Source: Ectobacillus sp042610425
GTDB taxonomy: Bacteria; Bacillota; Bacilli; Bacillales; Bacillaceae_G
DNA: 64,000 bases
Direction of reading: 5' to 3'
Assembly (NCBI RefSeq): GCF_042610425.1
Contig: NZ_JBGJZM010000004.1
Coordinates: forward strand, 62,001-126,000
Shown here: positions 27,004 through 35,161 of the stretch, in pieces
Position numbering within the stretch: the first letter of the stretch is position 1
Layout of the letters: the number at the start of each line of letters is the position of its first letter
Notes under the pieces: generated by a model
Seen by the model: the letters and a program-made list of their open reading frames with translations, nothing else
Databases searched by the model: none
Told to the model about the DNA's origin: nothing
Made by a program: the position numbers and the translations under genes

Positions 27004-27257
27004 GTAAAAATTAAGCTGTCATAATCTGTTCTTATAATAGTCTTGAATAGGATGATATTGCGTACTATAGTATGTACGTACTAATGAAAAAATATAAAGA
27101 AGATTATATCTAGTGATAGATACAAAAAATAAGAGAGAGAACATTATTTGTATTTATTATTCTTATCAGTAGTCTATCCGTAGGAAAATGGTAATACGAT
27201 ACAGAAAATGAAACCTTAAAATGTGGTATTAACATTACTTCTACATGAGGAGTTGAA

Positions 27258-28016
27258 ATGATGAATCTTGAAGAATTCCATTATATCGAACATATTAACG
27301 AACTAAGGAAACGTCTTATTATTACAAGTATATGTTTTGTTATATTCTTAATTATTGGTTTTGCAGAAGTAAAGCCATTGTATCATTTTATTACGAGAAA
27401 TTTAGTGACAAAGTTAGTTGTACTTGGACCTGGAGACATATTATCACTTTATATTACATTAGCGGCTATCATCGCAATAATCGGTACCATTCCTGTGGCG
27501 GCACTTCAGTGTTGGCTCTTCGTAAAGCCCGCGCTACGGGAATATGAAAGAAAAGCGACTCTTATGTATATTCCTTTATTATTTGTGTTATTTCTTATTG
27601 GTCTCGTAATTGGTTACTTTTTTGTTCTACCCAATATTCTTTCCTTTATTTCGTTTCTAGCCGGGGATGTATTCCGACAAATGTATACGGTAGATAAGTA
27701 TTTTGATTTTATCTTTCATCTTGTTATTCCATTTGCTCTATGTTTTGACATGCCGGTTGTATTTATGTTTCTCACAAGTATTGGGATTATTAAACCAGCG
27801 CATTTACAAAAATCTAGAAGATATGCGTATTTTATCTTAGTTATCGTAGCATGTTGTATTTCACCGCCAGATATTATTTCTCATCTGTCAGTTAGTATTC
27901 CGCTTATTCTTTTATATGAGAGTAGTGTACTTGCCTCTCATATCGCATATCGGAACAAACAAAAACGAGAGCAGGCTTATATGGAAACTGAGGGAAATGA
28001 ATCTCTAAGTGTATAA
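27258..28016 (+). CDS. tatC: TatC twin-arginine translocase subunit
   Basis: A 252-residue six-helix TatC, the receptor for twin-arginine signal peptides. It shows the N-terminal HINELRKRL motif with the conserved Glu, the PALREYERK loop, a VFMFLTSIGI segment and the YFILVIVACCISPPDIISH region that precedes the last helices. GAGGAG precedes two adjacent ATGs. No tatA lies next to it, unlike B. subtilis tatAyCy and tatAdCd, so it must use a TatA encoded elsewhere. A terminator follows. Confidence 0.93.
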   Translation: MMNLEEFHYIEHINELRKRLIITSICFVIFLIIGFAEVKPLYHFITRNLVTKLVVLGPGDILSLYITLAAIIAIIGTIPVAALQCWLFVKPALREYERKATLMYIPLLFVLFLIGLVIGYFFVLPNILSFISFLAGDVFRQMYTVDKYFDFIFHLVIPFALCFDMPVVFMFLTSIGIIKPAHLQKSRRYAYFILVIVACCISPPDIISHLSVSIPLILLYESSVLASHIAYRNKQKREQAYMETEGNESLSV

Positions 28017-28020
28017 ATAA

Positions 28021-28061
28021 AAAGAAATCGCAGGTTACATTACCTGCGATTTCTTTTTATT
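28021..28061 (+). terminator. Terminator after tatC
   Basis: A perfect 15-bp stem (28021-28035 with 28042-28056), 6-nt loop and T-run. Confidence 0.9.
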
Positions 28062-28088
28062 TGGTGAAGTAACAAGGAAAAGTCTTGA

Positions 28089-28748
28089 TTACTTAGCAAA
28101 TGCTACTTTTGAGTTGTTTGTTTGTATTGTTTTTTCTACAACGGCTAGTTTCTTTTGAACCTTTGAGGCATAACTGAAATCTCCAAAGCAGTAGGGATAA
28201 CGAAAATTACCTTTAAATCCACCACATGTATACATGGTCGGATGCTTATCGACCTGCATTTTAGAATAGGATTTTGCTAATTCCTCTGTATGTTTATATC
28301 CATTTTCAGCTACATAACGGATGTAACCTGGTCCCATATTGTAGCTTTGAATAATTGTATCCATATCGACCTTACTCTTCTTGCCGAGCTCATACATTTG
28401 ATAAAAATGCGATACACCTTGTTCAATGCTGGATGAGGGATTCGTAATTGCGTTTCGCTTTAATCCTGCTGATTCTGAAGCCTGCATCGGATCATTTCCT
28501 TCTCCGCGGCTTTCTTGATACATAATTGCTAGTAATACGGTAGTAAACTCTCCAAGCTGATATTTGTTCAATTCCCTTTGAATATCGGATTTGTAAGTGA
28601 GTACCTTACTTGGCGAACCTACTGAGTCTGACGACTGAAAAAAAGGAAAAATATTCTCATTTTCATTAATCCAAATCATTAAAAAACCGAGTACTATGGG
28701 GAGTAAAAAGAGGGGAATGAGGATTCGTCCCCGCTTTCTTACATTCAT
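28089..28748 (-). CDS. Lysozyme-like (CwlT N-terminal type) muramidase
   Basis: A 219-residue cell-wall hydrolase. An N-terminal basic segment and one transmembrane helix (about 8-26) anchor it facing outward. The catalytic domain (about 55-200) resembles the bacterial lysozyme-like family, with likely catalytic Glu79 in IMYQESRGEGNDPMQASES and the SYNMGPGYI motif. It lacks the NlpC/P60 domain of conjugative CwlT proteins, so it is a housekeeping-type single-domain form. Monocistronic. Confidence 0.87.
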   Translation of the reverse strand: MNVRKRGRILIPLFLLPIVLGFLMIWINENENIFPFFQSSDSVGSPSKVLTYKSDIQRELNKYQLGEFTTVLLAIMYQESRGEGNDPMQASESAGLKRNAITNPSSSIEQGVSHFYQMYELGKKSKVDMDTIIQSYNMGPGYIRYVAENGYKHTEELAKSYSKMQVDKHPTMYTCGGFKGNFRYPYCFGDFSYASKVQKKLAVVEKTIQTNNSKVAFAK

Positions 28749-29226
28749 GCTAAAATCCCTCCGTTATTAACAAATATATAGAACTGAAATTGTATCTTCT
28801 GTATAGGTTTTAATTCCCTCAAAAGTACAATTAAAATTAGTAAGTTGAATTAGTTCTCTATAATAGTATCACACTTAGGGGCATTGTCTTATTACATGTA
28901 GTTTACAAATTGTTGAGAAAATGTTGAGTTATTCGACAATATTTTTAGGAAAAAAGAACTTGACAACAATGATTAGTGTCGAAATTCCTCGAAATACCGC
29001 CCTCTTTTTTGAGTTGATCACTGAAAAAGTACTATGTTTTAATGGCCCCAATTAGGAGTTTAGGAAGGAAACGATGTAGTAGAATTGTGCCTGTAACAGA
29101 GAGCAAAGAGGTGTAATAAAAGAGCACCAATCGTGCCCTTTTATTACACCTTTTTTCGAAGTCTATGATTGTTCACCGCCTTCTTTTTTGAGAAGAAGGC
29201 GGTTTTTCGAGGCTATCTCATTTTAG
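28749..29226. other. Gene-poor stretch with two plus-strand terminator-like hairpins
   Basis: No plus-strand gene is visible, yet two terminator-like hairpins with T-runs point in the plus direction. One is 29109-29156 (19-bp stem, one mismatch, then TTTTTT). The other is 29174-29206 (ACCGCCTTCTT paired with AAGAAGGCGGT, then TTTT). A TTGACA occurs at about 28970 without a good -10. The stretch may encode a small RNA or be the remnant of a decayed gene or element. Confidence 0.4.
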
Positions 29227-30474
29227 TTATACAATCATTTTAAAAATGGTTAAGCCAATCCCTATTAAAAATCCACATACGGCTCCGTTTACTCGAATCC
29301 ATTGAAGATCTTTACCAACGTTTTGTTCCATCATCGTAACGAGTGTTTTATTATCGAGCTTGTCTAAGTTTTCTTGTACAAGTTTTCCAATTTTGGAGTG
29401 GTTTTTTTCGATTAAAACAGTAGATTGCTCTTGAATCCAGCTTTCAGCTTGTTGGCGATAGGTAGCATTATTTTTTACATTTTCCCATTTTTGAAGTACA
29501 TAAGGGAAAAGGTGGCTATTAACATAGCTGCTATCTGCTAGTGTTAGCAGCAAATTTTGTTTTATCTTTGAAAGTAATTCTGTTAGTTGGTTCGTCCCGT
29601 CCCATTTGGAGAGGAGTGTTTCTTTCCATGTTTGAATCGTTGTTAGTAAGGATTCATTTTCCTTAGCCTTTTGGAGTTCATCTTTCACCGCGCGTAACAC
29701 GTTTGCTCTATTTTCATTTTCTTCTTGCTGTAAGCTCGTAATGCCGCCTCGTAGAAAATCTTGAATGATTTGTCCAAGCTTATCTTCGTCAACAATATTT
29801 ATAAATGATTTAAGCGCAAATTGTAGAAATCCATCTAGTTCAATATTCATCAGTGCCTTCATAGCAGCACTACCAAGCTTGTGACGGGAATCGTCCTTTT
29901 CTACCCAATTTTTTACCTTATCTAGTAAGAAATCTAGTACGTTTTCTTCATAGTTATAAAGAAGTATTTGGTCAATTGCAGTTTGTAACAAAACATCCGT
30001 ATCAATGGTATGTAAGTACTTCTTAAGTTCTTTTGTAGCAAATCCAGCTATCTTTTCTTCATCTATCCTTAGAATGGTTTGGCGTAAAATTGTTAGTATT
30101 CCTTCTTGTACGGAACTTTTTTGAAGTTCTTTATCAATAGCTTCTATTATTTTTTCAACAATTTGAATTTGCTTTAATTTTGATGTGATGCTTTCTTTTG
30201 TAAGCCACTCGTTCTCGAGCATATTAATTAGACCGTTTGTCATTCTTTGACGATTTCGTGGTAAAAGTGCTGTGTGTGGGATTGGAATACCGAGGGGATG
30301 ACGGAAAAGTGCTGTAACAGCAAACCAATCGGCTAGTCCACCAACTAGGCCAGCTTCGAATCCTCCCTGTGCAATGGTTCCAATGATAGATTGTTGAAAT
30401 GGTAATGTAGCAAGAAAACCGCTTCCCATAATTCCTAAGGAAACACCTGCTATTTGTTTTGTTCGAATTTTCAT
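29227..30474 (-). CDS. DUF445 membrane-anchored protein (YheB-like)
   Basis: A 415-residue protein of the DUF445 family. The family core is at the N-terminus: a hydrophobic segment, then GGFEAGLVGGLADWFAVTALFRHPLGIPIPHTALLPRN (about 38-74). A long helical, charged middle and a C-terminal membrane helix with the WIRVNGAVCGFLIG motif follow. The protein likely spans or hugs the membrane at both ends. B. subtilis YheB belongs to this family. The function is not established. Confidence 0.88.
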   Translation of the reverse strand: MKIRTKQIAGVSLGIMGSGFLATLPFQQSIIGTIAQGGFEAGLVGGLADWFAVTALFRHPLGIPIPHTALLPRNRQRMTNGLINMLENEWLTKESITSKLKQIQIVEKIIEAIDKELQKSSVQEGILTILRQTILRIDEEKIAGFATKELKKYLHTIDTDVLLQTAIDQILLYNYEENVLDFLLDKVKNWVEKDDSRHKLGSAAMKALMNIELDGFLQFALKSFINIVDEDKLGQIIQDFLRGGITSLQQEENENRANVLRAVKDELQKAKENESLLTTIQTWKETLLSKWDGTNQLTELLSKIKQNLLLTLADSSYVNSHLFPYVLQKWENVKNNATYRQQAESWIQEQSTVLIEKNHSKIGKLVQENLDKLDNKTLVTMMEQNVGKDLQWIRVNGAVCGFLIGIGLTIFKMIV

Positions 30475-30804
30475 TCTTTGTATTCACCCTTTACGATACA
30501 TTTATGATATGGACATATGTATAGCTTTATAACAAATTTAGGCCATATGTATTACATTTTTCTTTATTATAACGTATTATAACTGGAACTCATGAATGAA
30601 ATGCATAAGAGTTTGAAAAGACCGATGAAATAAGGACTGTAAATGGAAGAGGAGAGTTAATGATTTACTTATCTCATGTCAAAGACTAATTTTACAGGAT
30701 TGGTTATCAGTAATCTGGACGGGGGTAGAATGGAGTAACAAAAAATGGACCTTAATTGGTAAGGTCCATTTTGAAGTATGTGAATAATGATTGAAAGGGT
30801 CCAA
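30475..30804. other. Intergenic region between DUF445 gene and FTR1 gene
   Basis: This 330-nt stretch holds the upstream region of the DUF445 gene and a minus-strand terminator for the FTR1 gene: 13-bp perfect stem 30742-30754 with 30760-30772, followed on the minus strand by a T-run. I see no gene in it. Confidence 0.7.
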
Positions 30805-31509
30805 TTATGCATTTGGAACCTTTCTCCATTTTTGTATATCAGGTTTTAAGAATATATAAAGAGCGGGAACGATAAAGGCAACCATGCCTATTTTTTCTAC
30901 TAATTCTCCGCCAGTTTGCCAAAGTCTTATTAAACCTTCACTAAATAATTCTCCGCCAATCAATATTAAGACGATACCTAATACTTTAAAGATAATGCCA
31001 AGATTAAATTTGATAGAGGATTTGAAGATAATACTTGCGACTGCTATTGCTAATGCAATTCCAAGCACACTTCCAAGAACGATGGAAGAAGCACCATTTG
31101 TTATTTGGGTAAGATTAAAGATAACAAGCTCTAATCCTTCGCGAAATACGGAAACGAATGTAATAATAAATAAACCATAACGATCAGATTTTTTGGATAC
31201 TTGAGAGCGAATGTCTGCACCTTGTTGATTAGATCGGTGAAGCCATAGTATAAAGTAAGCAATCATTGCAGCAGCAAGAAGCATCATTATTCCTTCGAAT
31301 ACTTTTGTTCCTTCTCCTTCAAATCGCTGCGCACCTTGAAATCCAAAAAAACCAACTATACAACTTACAATAAATCCTACTAGGGCACCTGCGTACACGG
31401 TAGAAGTTAAATTTTTACGATTCATTTTTGATAGTTGTGCTAGTATTATGCCGACAACTAGTGCTGCTTCGAGTCCTTCACGAAAAGATAAAAACAAGCT
31501 TGATAGCAT
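30805..31509 (-). CDS. FTR1-family iron permease
   Basis: A 234-residue, seven-helix permease of the FTR1/EfeU family, which imports iron across the cytoplasmic membrane. Both diagnostic REGLE motifs are present, in SFREGLEAALVVG (first helix) and VFREGLELVIFN (about 120-130). The partners EfeO and EfeB are absent here, so it stands alone. It is preceded by a near-consensus promoter overlapped by two Fur boxes, which implies induction by iron starvation. Confidence 0.92.
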   Translation of the reverse strand: MLSSLFLSFREGLEAALVVGIILAQLSKMNRKNLTSTVYAGALVGFIVSCIVGFFGFQGAQRFEGEGTKVFEGIMMLLAAAMIAYFILWLHRSNQQGADIRSQVSKKSDRYGLFIITFVSVFREGLELVIFNLTQITNGASSIVLGSVLGIALAIAVASIIFKSSIKFNLGIIFKVLGIVLILIGGELFSEGLIRLWQTGGELVEKIGMVAFIVPALYIFLKPDIQKWRKVPNA

Positions 31510-31525
31510 AGTAGATAACCCCTTT

Positions 31526-31610
31526 GATAATGATTTTCAATATCATCATATTATAAGGAATTCGCTTACATGTCAATATGATTTTGAGAATTATTCTCAA
31601 AATCATATTG
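31526..31610 (-). promoter_or_regulatory. Fur-controlled promoter of FTR1 gene
   Basis: On the minus strand TTGACA (31576-31571) and TATAAT (31555-31550) are 15 nt apart; TAATAT two bases further gives a 17-nt spacer. A GATAATGATTTTCAATATC Fur box (31526-31544) lies downstream. Upstream, a 37-bp perfect inverted repeat (31574-31610, 3-nt centre) contains the exact 7-1-7 motif TGAGAATTATTCTCA (31585-31599). Confidence 0.85.
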
Positions 31611-31688
31611 GAAAGAGCAGAATACTAGTTTCGTATGGTTATTGGTAGGTTGGATGATTGTACTTTAGAGGTACGGTTGAGGACAACG

Positions 31689-31738
31689 CAAAAAAAGGAG
31701 AGGCTTATCCCTTTTTGGGTTAGCATGTTCTCCCCTTA
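31689..31738 (-). terminator. Terminator of the ApbE/reductase operon
   Basis: On the minus strand AGGGGAGA and TCTCCT plus an inner TAACCC/GGGATA pairing form an interrupted stem, followed by a seven-T run. Confidence 0.7.
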
Positions 31739-31740
31739 TA

Positions 31741-32265
31741 TTATGCGGTAGCTTGTGAATCGTGACGTTTCATAAAGATCCAACTAAATGTAATAACCGG
31801 AATCAAGTTGATTAGCATCACAATGGTAAGTTGGAAATCTGTTCCGATTAGAACGGAGTGAACCGTAACGAGAATGTACATAATTGGTGTAAAGACGTGA
31901 AGCTTACGCCAAAATTTGATACCGATTGCTTTTCTTAACTTTGTTGTAATAATGGTAATGGTTAGAATGTAAAGTGAAAATATACCTAGTGCCATTGGCA
32001 GTGGCTTATAGCTGGTTGAGAATGGAATTAGTAAATCAGTCCATGTGAACTTTGCGTAAGCGTCAAAGAATAAAAATCCAAGATGAGCAAGAACAAGAAT
32101 AAATGCCCAATTTGATAATGGCTCATGTAGGTTTAGCCAAGTATTTATTTTCCGCTTTTTTCTCTTTAAAATTTGTGTATAGAGCCCTATAATCGTGGCA
32201 ACATATAATAATATATATGCCACAGTCCCTGTTGCACGAATCAAGTACCAAATATATTCATTCAT
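31741..32265 (-). CDS. Ferric-reductase-like transmembrane protein (YedZ/MsrQ type)
   Basis: A 174-residue protein with about five helices of the ferric-reductase-like transmembrane domain family. His residues on adjacent helices (WLNLHEPLSNWAFILVLAHLG and FWRKLHVFTPIMYILVTVHS) could bind heme in the membrane. There is no FAD/NAD domain, so electrons must come from a partner. ATG 32265 follows AAGGAGC; it sits 2 nt after apbE. A flavinylated or heme-dependent electron path across the membrane is inferred. Confidence 0.83.
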   Translation of the reverse strand: MNEYIWYLIRATGTVAYILLYVATIIGLYTQILKRKKRKINTWLNLHEPLSNWAFILVLAHLGFLFFDAYAKFTWTDLLIPFSTSYKPLPMALGIFSLYILTITIITTKLRKAIGIKFWRKLHVFTPIMYILVTVHSVLIGTDFQLTIVMLINLIPVITFSWIFMKRHDSQATA

Positions 32266-32267
32266 TC

Positions 32268-33140
32268 TTATTGCTCCTTCCATATAGAGCCGTCTTGACC
32301 TACAAGAACAGCATGTATACCTTTTCTATGAATCCACTGCTTTCCTTTTTCTTCCCCTAATAGAAGAACGACCTTTGCCCATACATCTGCTTGGACTGCG
32401 CTATTTGCAGTAACCGTTGCAGAGATGATTGGACTTTGAGATGAGTGTGCTGTTGCGGGATCTATAAGATGATGGTGATACTCACCGTTCACGAGCCATT
32501 TTCGCTTAGCTGATGTTGAAGTAGCGAGACCTCCTGAAGTAATATCAATGGACGAAATATAACCAGTATTAGATAGTGGGTTTTCTATATCTAGGTGTAG
32601 AGGGTATGGCAGCGTTCCGAAAACACGTATATCCCCGCCTATATTAATAAATCCATCTGCATGTGCTTCTAGCAGAGCTGCGATATAATCTAACGCCCAT
32701 CCTTTCGCTATCCCACCTAAATCAATTCTAGTGTGAAGAGTAACCGTTCCTTTAGCTGTATTTAGCGTAAACGGAGGTTGTGGAACAATCGAGGTAGAAA
32801 GTGTAAGTGCCTCCACTTCCTTGTCTCGAATGTACTCAATGGATTTTGTATATCCTTCTTGTTCCAAGGTAGTTAGAATGCCTGGATTAAATATTCCATC
32901 TGTATCCTTGTAAAACTCCTCAGCCTTTTCTAAGATTTGAAAGAGGGAAAAGGAAACTGCTCTTTCTTCGCCTACATGCTCGTTTAGCTGAGAAAGCTCA
33001 CTGTCTGGTCGAAATCGGCTACATGTATTTTCAATTGCGCCTAGCCAAATCTCCACTTGATGAAGAATTTCAGAATCTAAATAGGAAACAATTCCAAGTT
33101 CAACCTTTGTACTCATGGCATGAAAGGAATACTTGTTCAT
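32268..33140 (-). CDS. apbE: ApbE-type FAD:protein FMN transferase
   Basis: A 290-residue ApbE-family enzyme, which covalently attaches FMN from FAD to Thr/Ser of target proteins using Mg2+. Family motifs seen are MSTKVEL, the RFRPDSELSQLN stretch, RIDLGGIAKGWALD (about 150-163), INIGGDIRVFG and GGLATSTSAKR followed by HLIDPATA. It has no signal peptide or lipobox, so it should act in the cytoplasm, unlike the exported ApbE/FmnB. ATG 33140 follows TGGAGG and abuts the upstream Ser/Asn-rich gene. No classical FMN-binding domain target is visible in the window. Confidence 0.93.
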   Translation of the reverse strand: MNKYSFHAMSTKVELGIVSYLDSEILHQVEIWLGAIENTCSRFRPDSELSQLNEHVGEERAVSFSLFQILEKAEEFYKDTDGIFNPGILTTLEQEGYTKSIEYIRDKEVEALTLSTSIVPQPPFTLNTAKGTVTLHTRIDLGGIAKGWALDYIAALLEAHADGFINIGGDIRVFGTLPYPLHLDIENPLSNTGYISSIDITSGGLATSTSAKRKWLVNGEYHHHLIDPATAHSSQSPIISATVTANSAVQADVWAKVVLLLGEEKGKQWIHRKGIHAVLVGQDGSIWKEQ

Positions 33141-33141
33141 A

Positions 33142-33555
33142 TTATGAGCCTCCAGTAGTAGAACTGTAGCTCTTCTTACTATGAGAAGGAGCACTATATC
33201 CTTGTGAAGGACTTACACTGCTGCTAGAATTGCTGTTACTAGAGTAGCTATTAGAATTGTTACTGCTGGAATTGTTGTTACTTGAATTATTACTGTTTGA
33301 ATTTCCATTATCTGAATTCCAGCTACTAGAATTGCTATTACTACTTGTGTCAGGCGGTGTAAAGGATGAATTATCATCTGATTTAGCATTCGTATCAGTT
33401 TCAGGGGCATCTTCAGAATTTTGGGAAGGGATAGAGACCCCCGCATTATTATTTTGTGCAATCGTATTTGTATATCCTAAATAAGAAACCATTCCTGCGA
33501 CAAGAGAAACACTGCTTATTCTAACACCCCAAGTAATCAATGTTTTTTGGCTCAT
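33142..33555 (-). CDS. Membrane-anchored Ser/Asn-rich protein, unknown
   Basis: A 137-residue protein of unknown function. An uncleaved-looking hydrophobic anchor lies at residues 8-30, with no lipobox Cys. An acidic/polar stretch (40-66) is followed by an extreme low-complexity tract: in residues 71-113 all but four are Ser or Asn. The tail is KKSYSSTTGGS. It is the first gene of the operon with apbE and the reductase-like protein. The Ser-rich tract might be a flexible linker into the wall or a modification substrate; both are inference. The codon repeats could make it length-variable between strains. Confidence 0.72.
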   Translation of the reverse strand: MSQKTLITWGVRISSVSLVAGMVSYLGYTNTIAQNNNAGVSIPSQNSEDAPETDTNAKSDDNSSFTPPDTSSNSNSSSWNSDNGNSNSNNSSNNNSSSNNSNSYSSNSNSSSSVSPSQGYSAPSHSKKSYSSTTGGS

Positions 33556-33847
33556 GGTATTGTGCTCCTTTTTTGTATTTGTATTGTTTATATATTGTAT
33601 AATAAGGGCTAATTCTTAAAATAACCTTAACCCTAATGAAAAATTTTAAAAAAGTCATTCGAGTTTTGGACAAGAAAGTATGTAACAATTTATTTTTAAC
33701 TTTTTGCAGATGTTTGTATAATGGAAGAATAGGGTATAAAATGTTTTCGTTTTTCAAAAAAGGATAAGTATGAAGTGTATAAAAATATGGGTATCTCTAA
33801 AGAAAATAATTTGATATACATGAAAAAAATAGAAGGGGTGTTCAGAG

Positions 33848-34174
33848 ATGGCTCAGTCCTTTCTTTTATTTATTGTAGCCGGACTTGCTGAAATTGGTGG
33901 TGGATATTTAATTTGGCTATGGCTTAGAGAAGGTTATACGGCTAGTTATGGTGTATTTGGTGGAATCATTCTCATAGTATATGGGATTATTCCTACCTTC
34001 CAATCTTTTCCGTATTTCGGGCGTGTATACGCGGCGTATGGAGGGGTTTTTATCATCTTATCTCTTCTATGGGGATGGGCGGTCGATCGTAAGGTGCCGG
34101 ATCTCTATGATTGGATTGGAGCAAGTATGTGTGTCATTGGTGTTGGTATTATGTTAGGGGGACCACGCCATTAA
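33848..34174 (+). CDS. YnfA/UPF0060 family small membrane protein
   Basis: A 108-residue protein with four helices matching the YnfA family, close to small multidrug resistance transporters. It has the typical AGLAEIGGGYLIWLWLREG start, the FQSFPYFGRVYAAYGGVFI middle, and RKVPDLYDWIGASMC before the last helix. AAGGGG precedes the ATG. It is followed at 20 nt by the YitT-family gene, probably in the same transcript. Confidence 0.92.
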   Translation: MAQSFLLFIVAGLAEIGGGYLIWLWLREGYTASYGVFGGIILIVYGIIPTFQSFPYFGRVYAAYGGVFIILSLLWGWAVDRKVPDLYDWIGASMCVIGVGIMLGGPRH

Positions 34175-34194
34175 GTCATAAAGGGGGAGTAGAT

Positions 34195-35085
34195 TTGAAT
34201 GTAGAAGAGCAGTTGCAAATAAAGGTGAATCGTAAAGGTATGTCGATACGTAATGTAGCAAAGCGAGCTTTTTTTGTTACAATAGGTGCTATATTAATGG
34301 CAGTCGGACTTGAAGTTTTTCTTATTCCAAATAACGTAATTGATGGTGGGATAACAGGTATTGCAATTATGCTTGCCCATATAACGGGGTTACCTCTAGG
34401 AGTTTTTATCTTTATCATTAATCTTCCTTTTTTCTTTATTGGATATAAGCAAATAGGGAAAACATTTGCAGTTTCCACTTTATACGGGATTATTGTACTT
34501 TCAATAAGTACGGGATTATTACATACAGTTCCCAAACTAACGGGAGATATTTTACTAGCGACTGTTTTTGGCGGTGTTCTGGCAGGAATCGGTGTTGGAT
34601 TAGTGATTCGAAATGGTGGATCCTTAGATGGAACAGAAATCACGGCTATATTAATTAATAGTAGGGTTCCGTTTTCAGTCGGAGAAATTATCATGTTTTT
34701 TAATATATTTATTCTTGGAAGTGCAGGATTTGTTTTCGGATGGGATAGAGCAATGTACTCATTAATGGCATATTTCATTGCATTTCGTACGATTGATGTG
34801 GTAATTCTAGGTCTTGACGAGTCGAAATCTGCTTGGATTATTAGTGATCACCATCAAGAAATTGGCGAGGCAATCTTAGCCCGGTTAGGTCGTGGTGTTA
34901 CATACTTGAGCGGCGAGGGTGCTTATACAGGTGATGATAAGAAAGTTATTTTTGCTGTTATTTCAAGATTAGAAGAAGCAAAGCTTAAATCAATTGTTGA
35001 GGAAAAAGATCCAAATGCCTTCTTAGCTGTAGCAAATATTGCAGAAGTACGGGGCGGTCGCTTTAAGAAGAAAGGGATTCATTAA
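34195..35085 (+). CDS. YitT family membrane protein (DUF2179 C-terminus)
   Basis: A 296-residue protein with five or so N-terminal helices (about 25-200), including the repeated VIDGGITGIAIML and NGGSLDGTEITAI motifs of the YitT family, and a C-terminal cytosolic DUF2179 domain (SDHHQEIGEAILARLGRGVTYLSGEGAYTG). Transport is often presumed, but no substrate is established. I choose TTG 34195, 6 nt after AAGGGGGAG; the frame is open further upstream inside the YnfA gene, without a ribosome binding site. Confidence 0.87.
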   Translation: MNVEEQLQIKVNRKGMSIRNVAKRAFFVTIGAILMAVGLEVFLIPNNVIDGGITGIAIMLAHITGLPLGVFIFIINLPFFFIGYKQIGKTFAVSTLYGIIVLSISTGLLHTVPKLTGDILLATVFGGVLAGIGVGLVIRNGGSLDGTEITAILINSRVPFSVGEIIMFFNIFILGSAGFVFGWDRAMYSLMAYFIAFRTIDVVILGLDESKSAWIISDHHQEIGEAILARLGRGVTYLSGEGAYTGDDKKVIFAVISRLEEAKLKSIVEEKDPNAFLAVANIAEVRGGRFKKKGIH

Positions 35086-35088
35086 AAG

Positions 35089-35132
35089 GAAACAGGAATG
35101 GCCTTTCATCAGCCATTCCTGTTTCTTTTCTT
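35089..35132 (+). terminator. Terminator after YitT-family gene
   Basis: A perfect 14-bp stem (35089-35102 with 35112-35125) and T-rich tail. Confidence 0.88.
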
Positions 35133-35161
35133 ATGTTCATCAGATGATTTTGTATCCAAGA

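Noticed and set aside
28960..29156. Another T-box or riboswitch
   Set aside because: No T-box core or other aptamer signature is visible and no plus-strand gene follows for over 4 kb.
31574..31610. Long perfect palindrome as a terminator
   Set aside because: It has no T-run, lies over a promoter -35 and contains an exact Fur 7-1-7 core.
33200..33345. Repetitive tract as a CRISPR array
   Set aside because: No constant repeat/spacer unit; it is a codon-level Ser/Asn repeat within a protein gene. The Leu-rich open frame on the plus strand here is its shadow.
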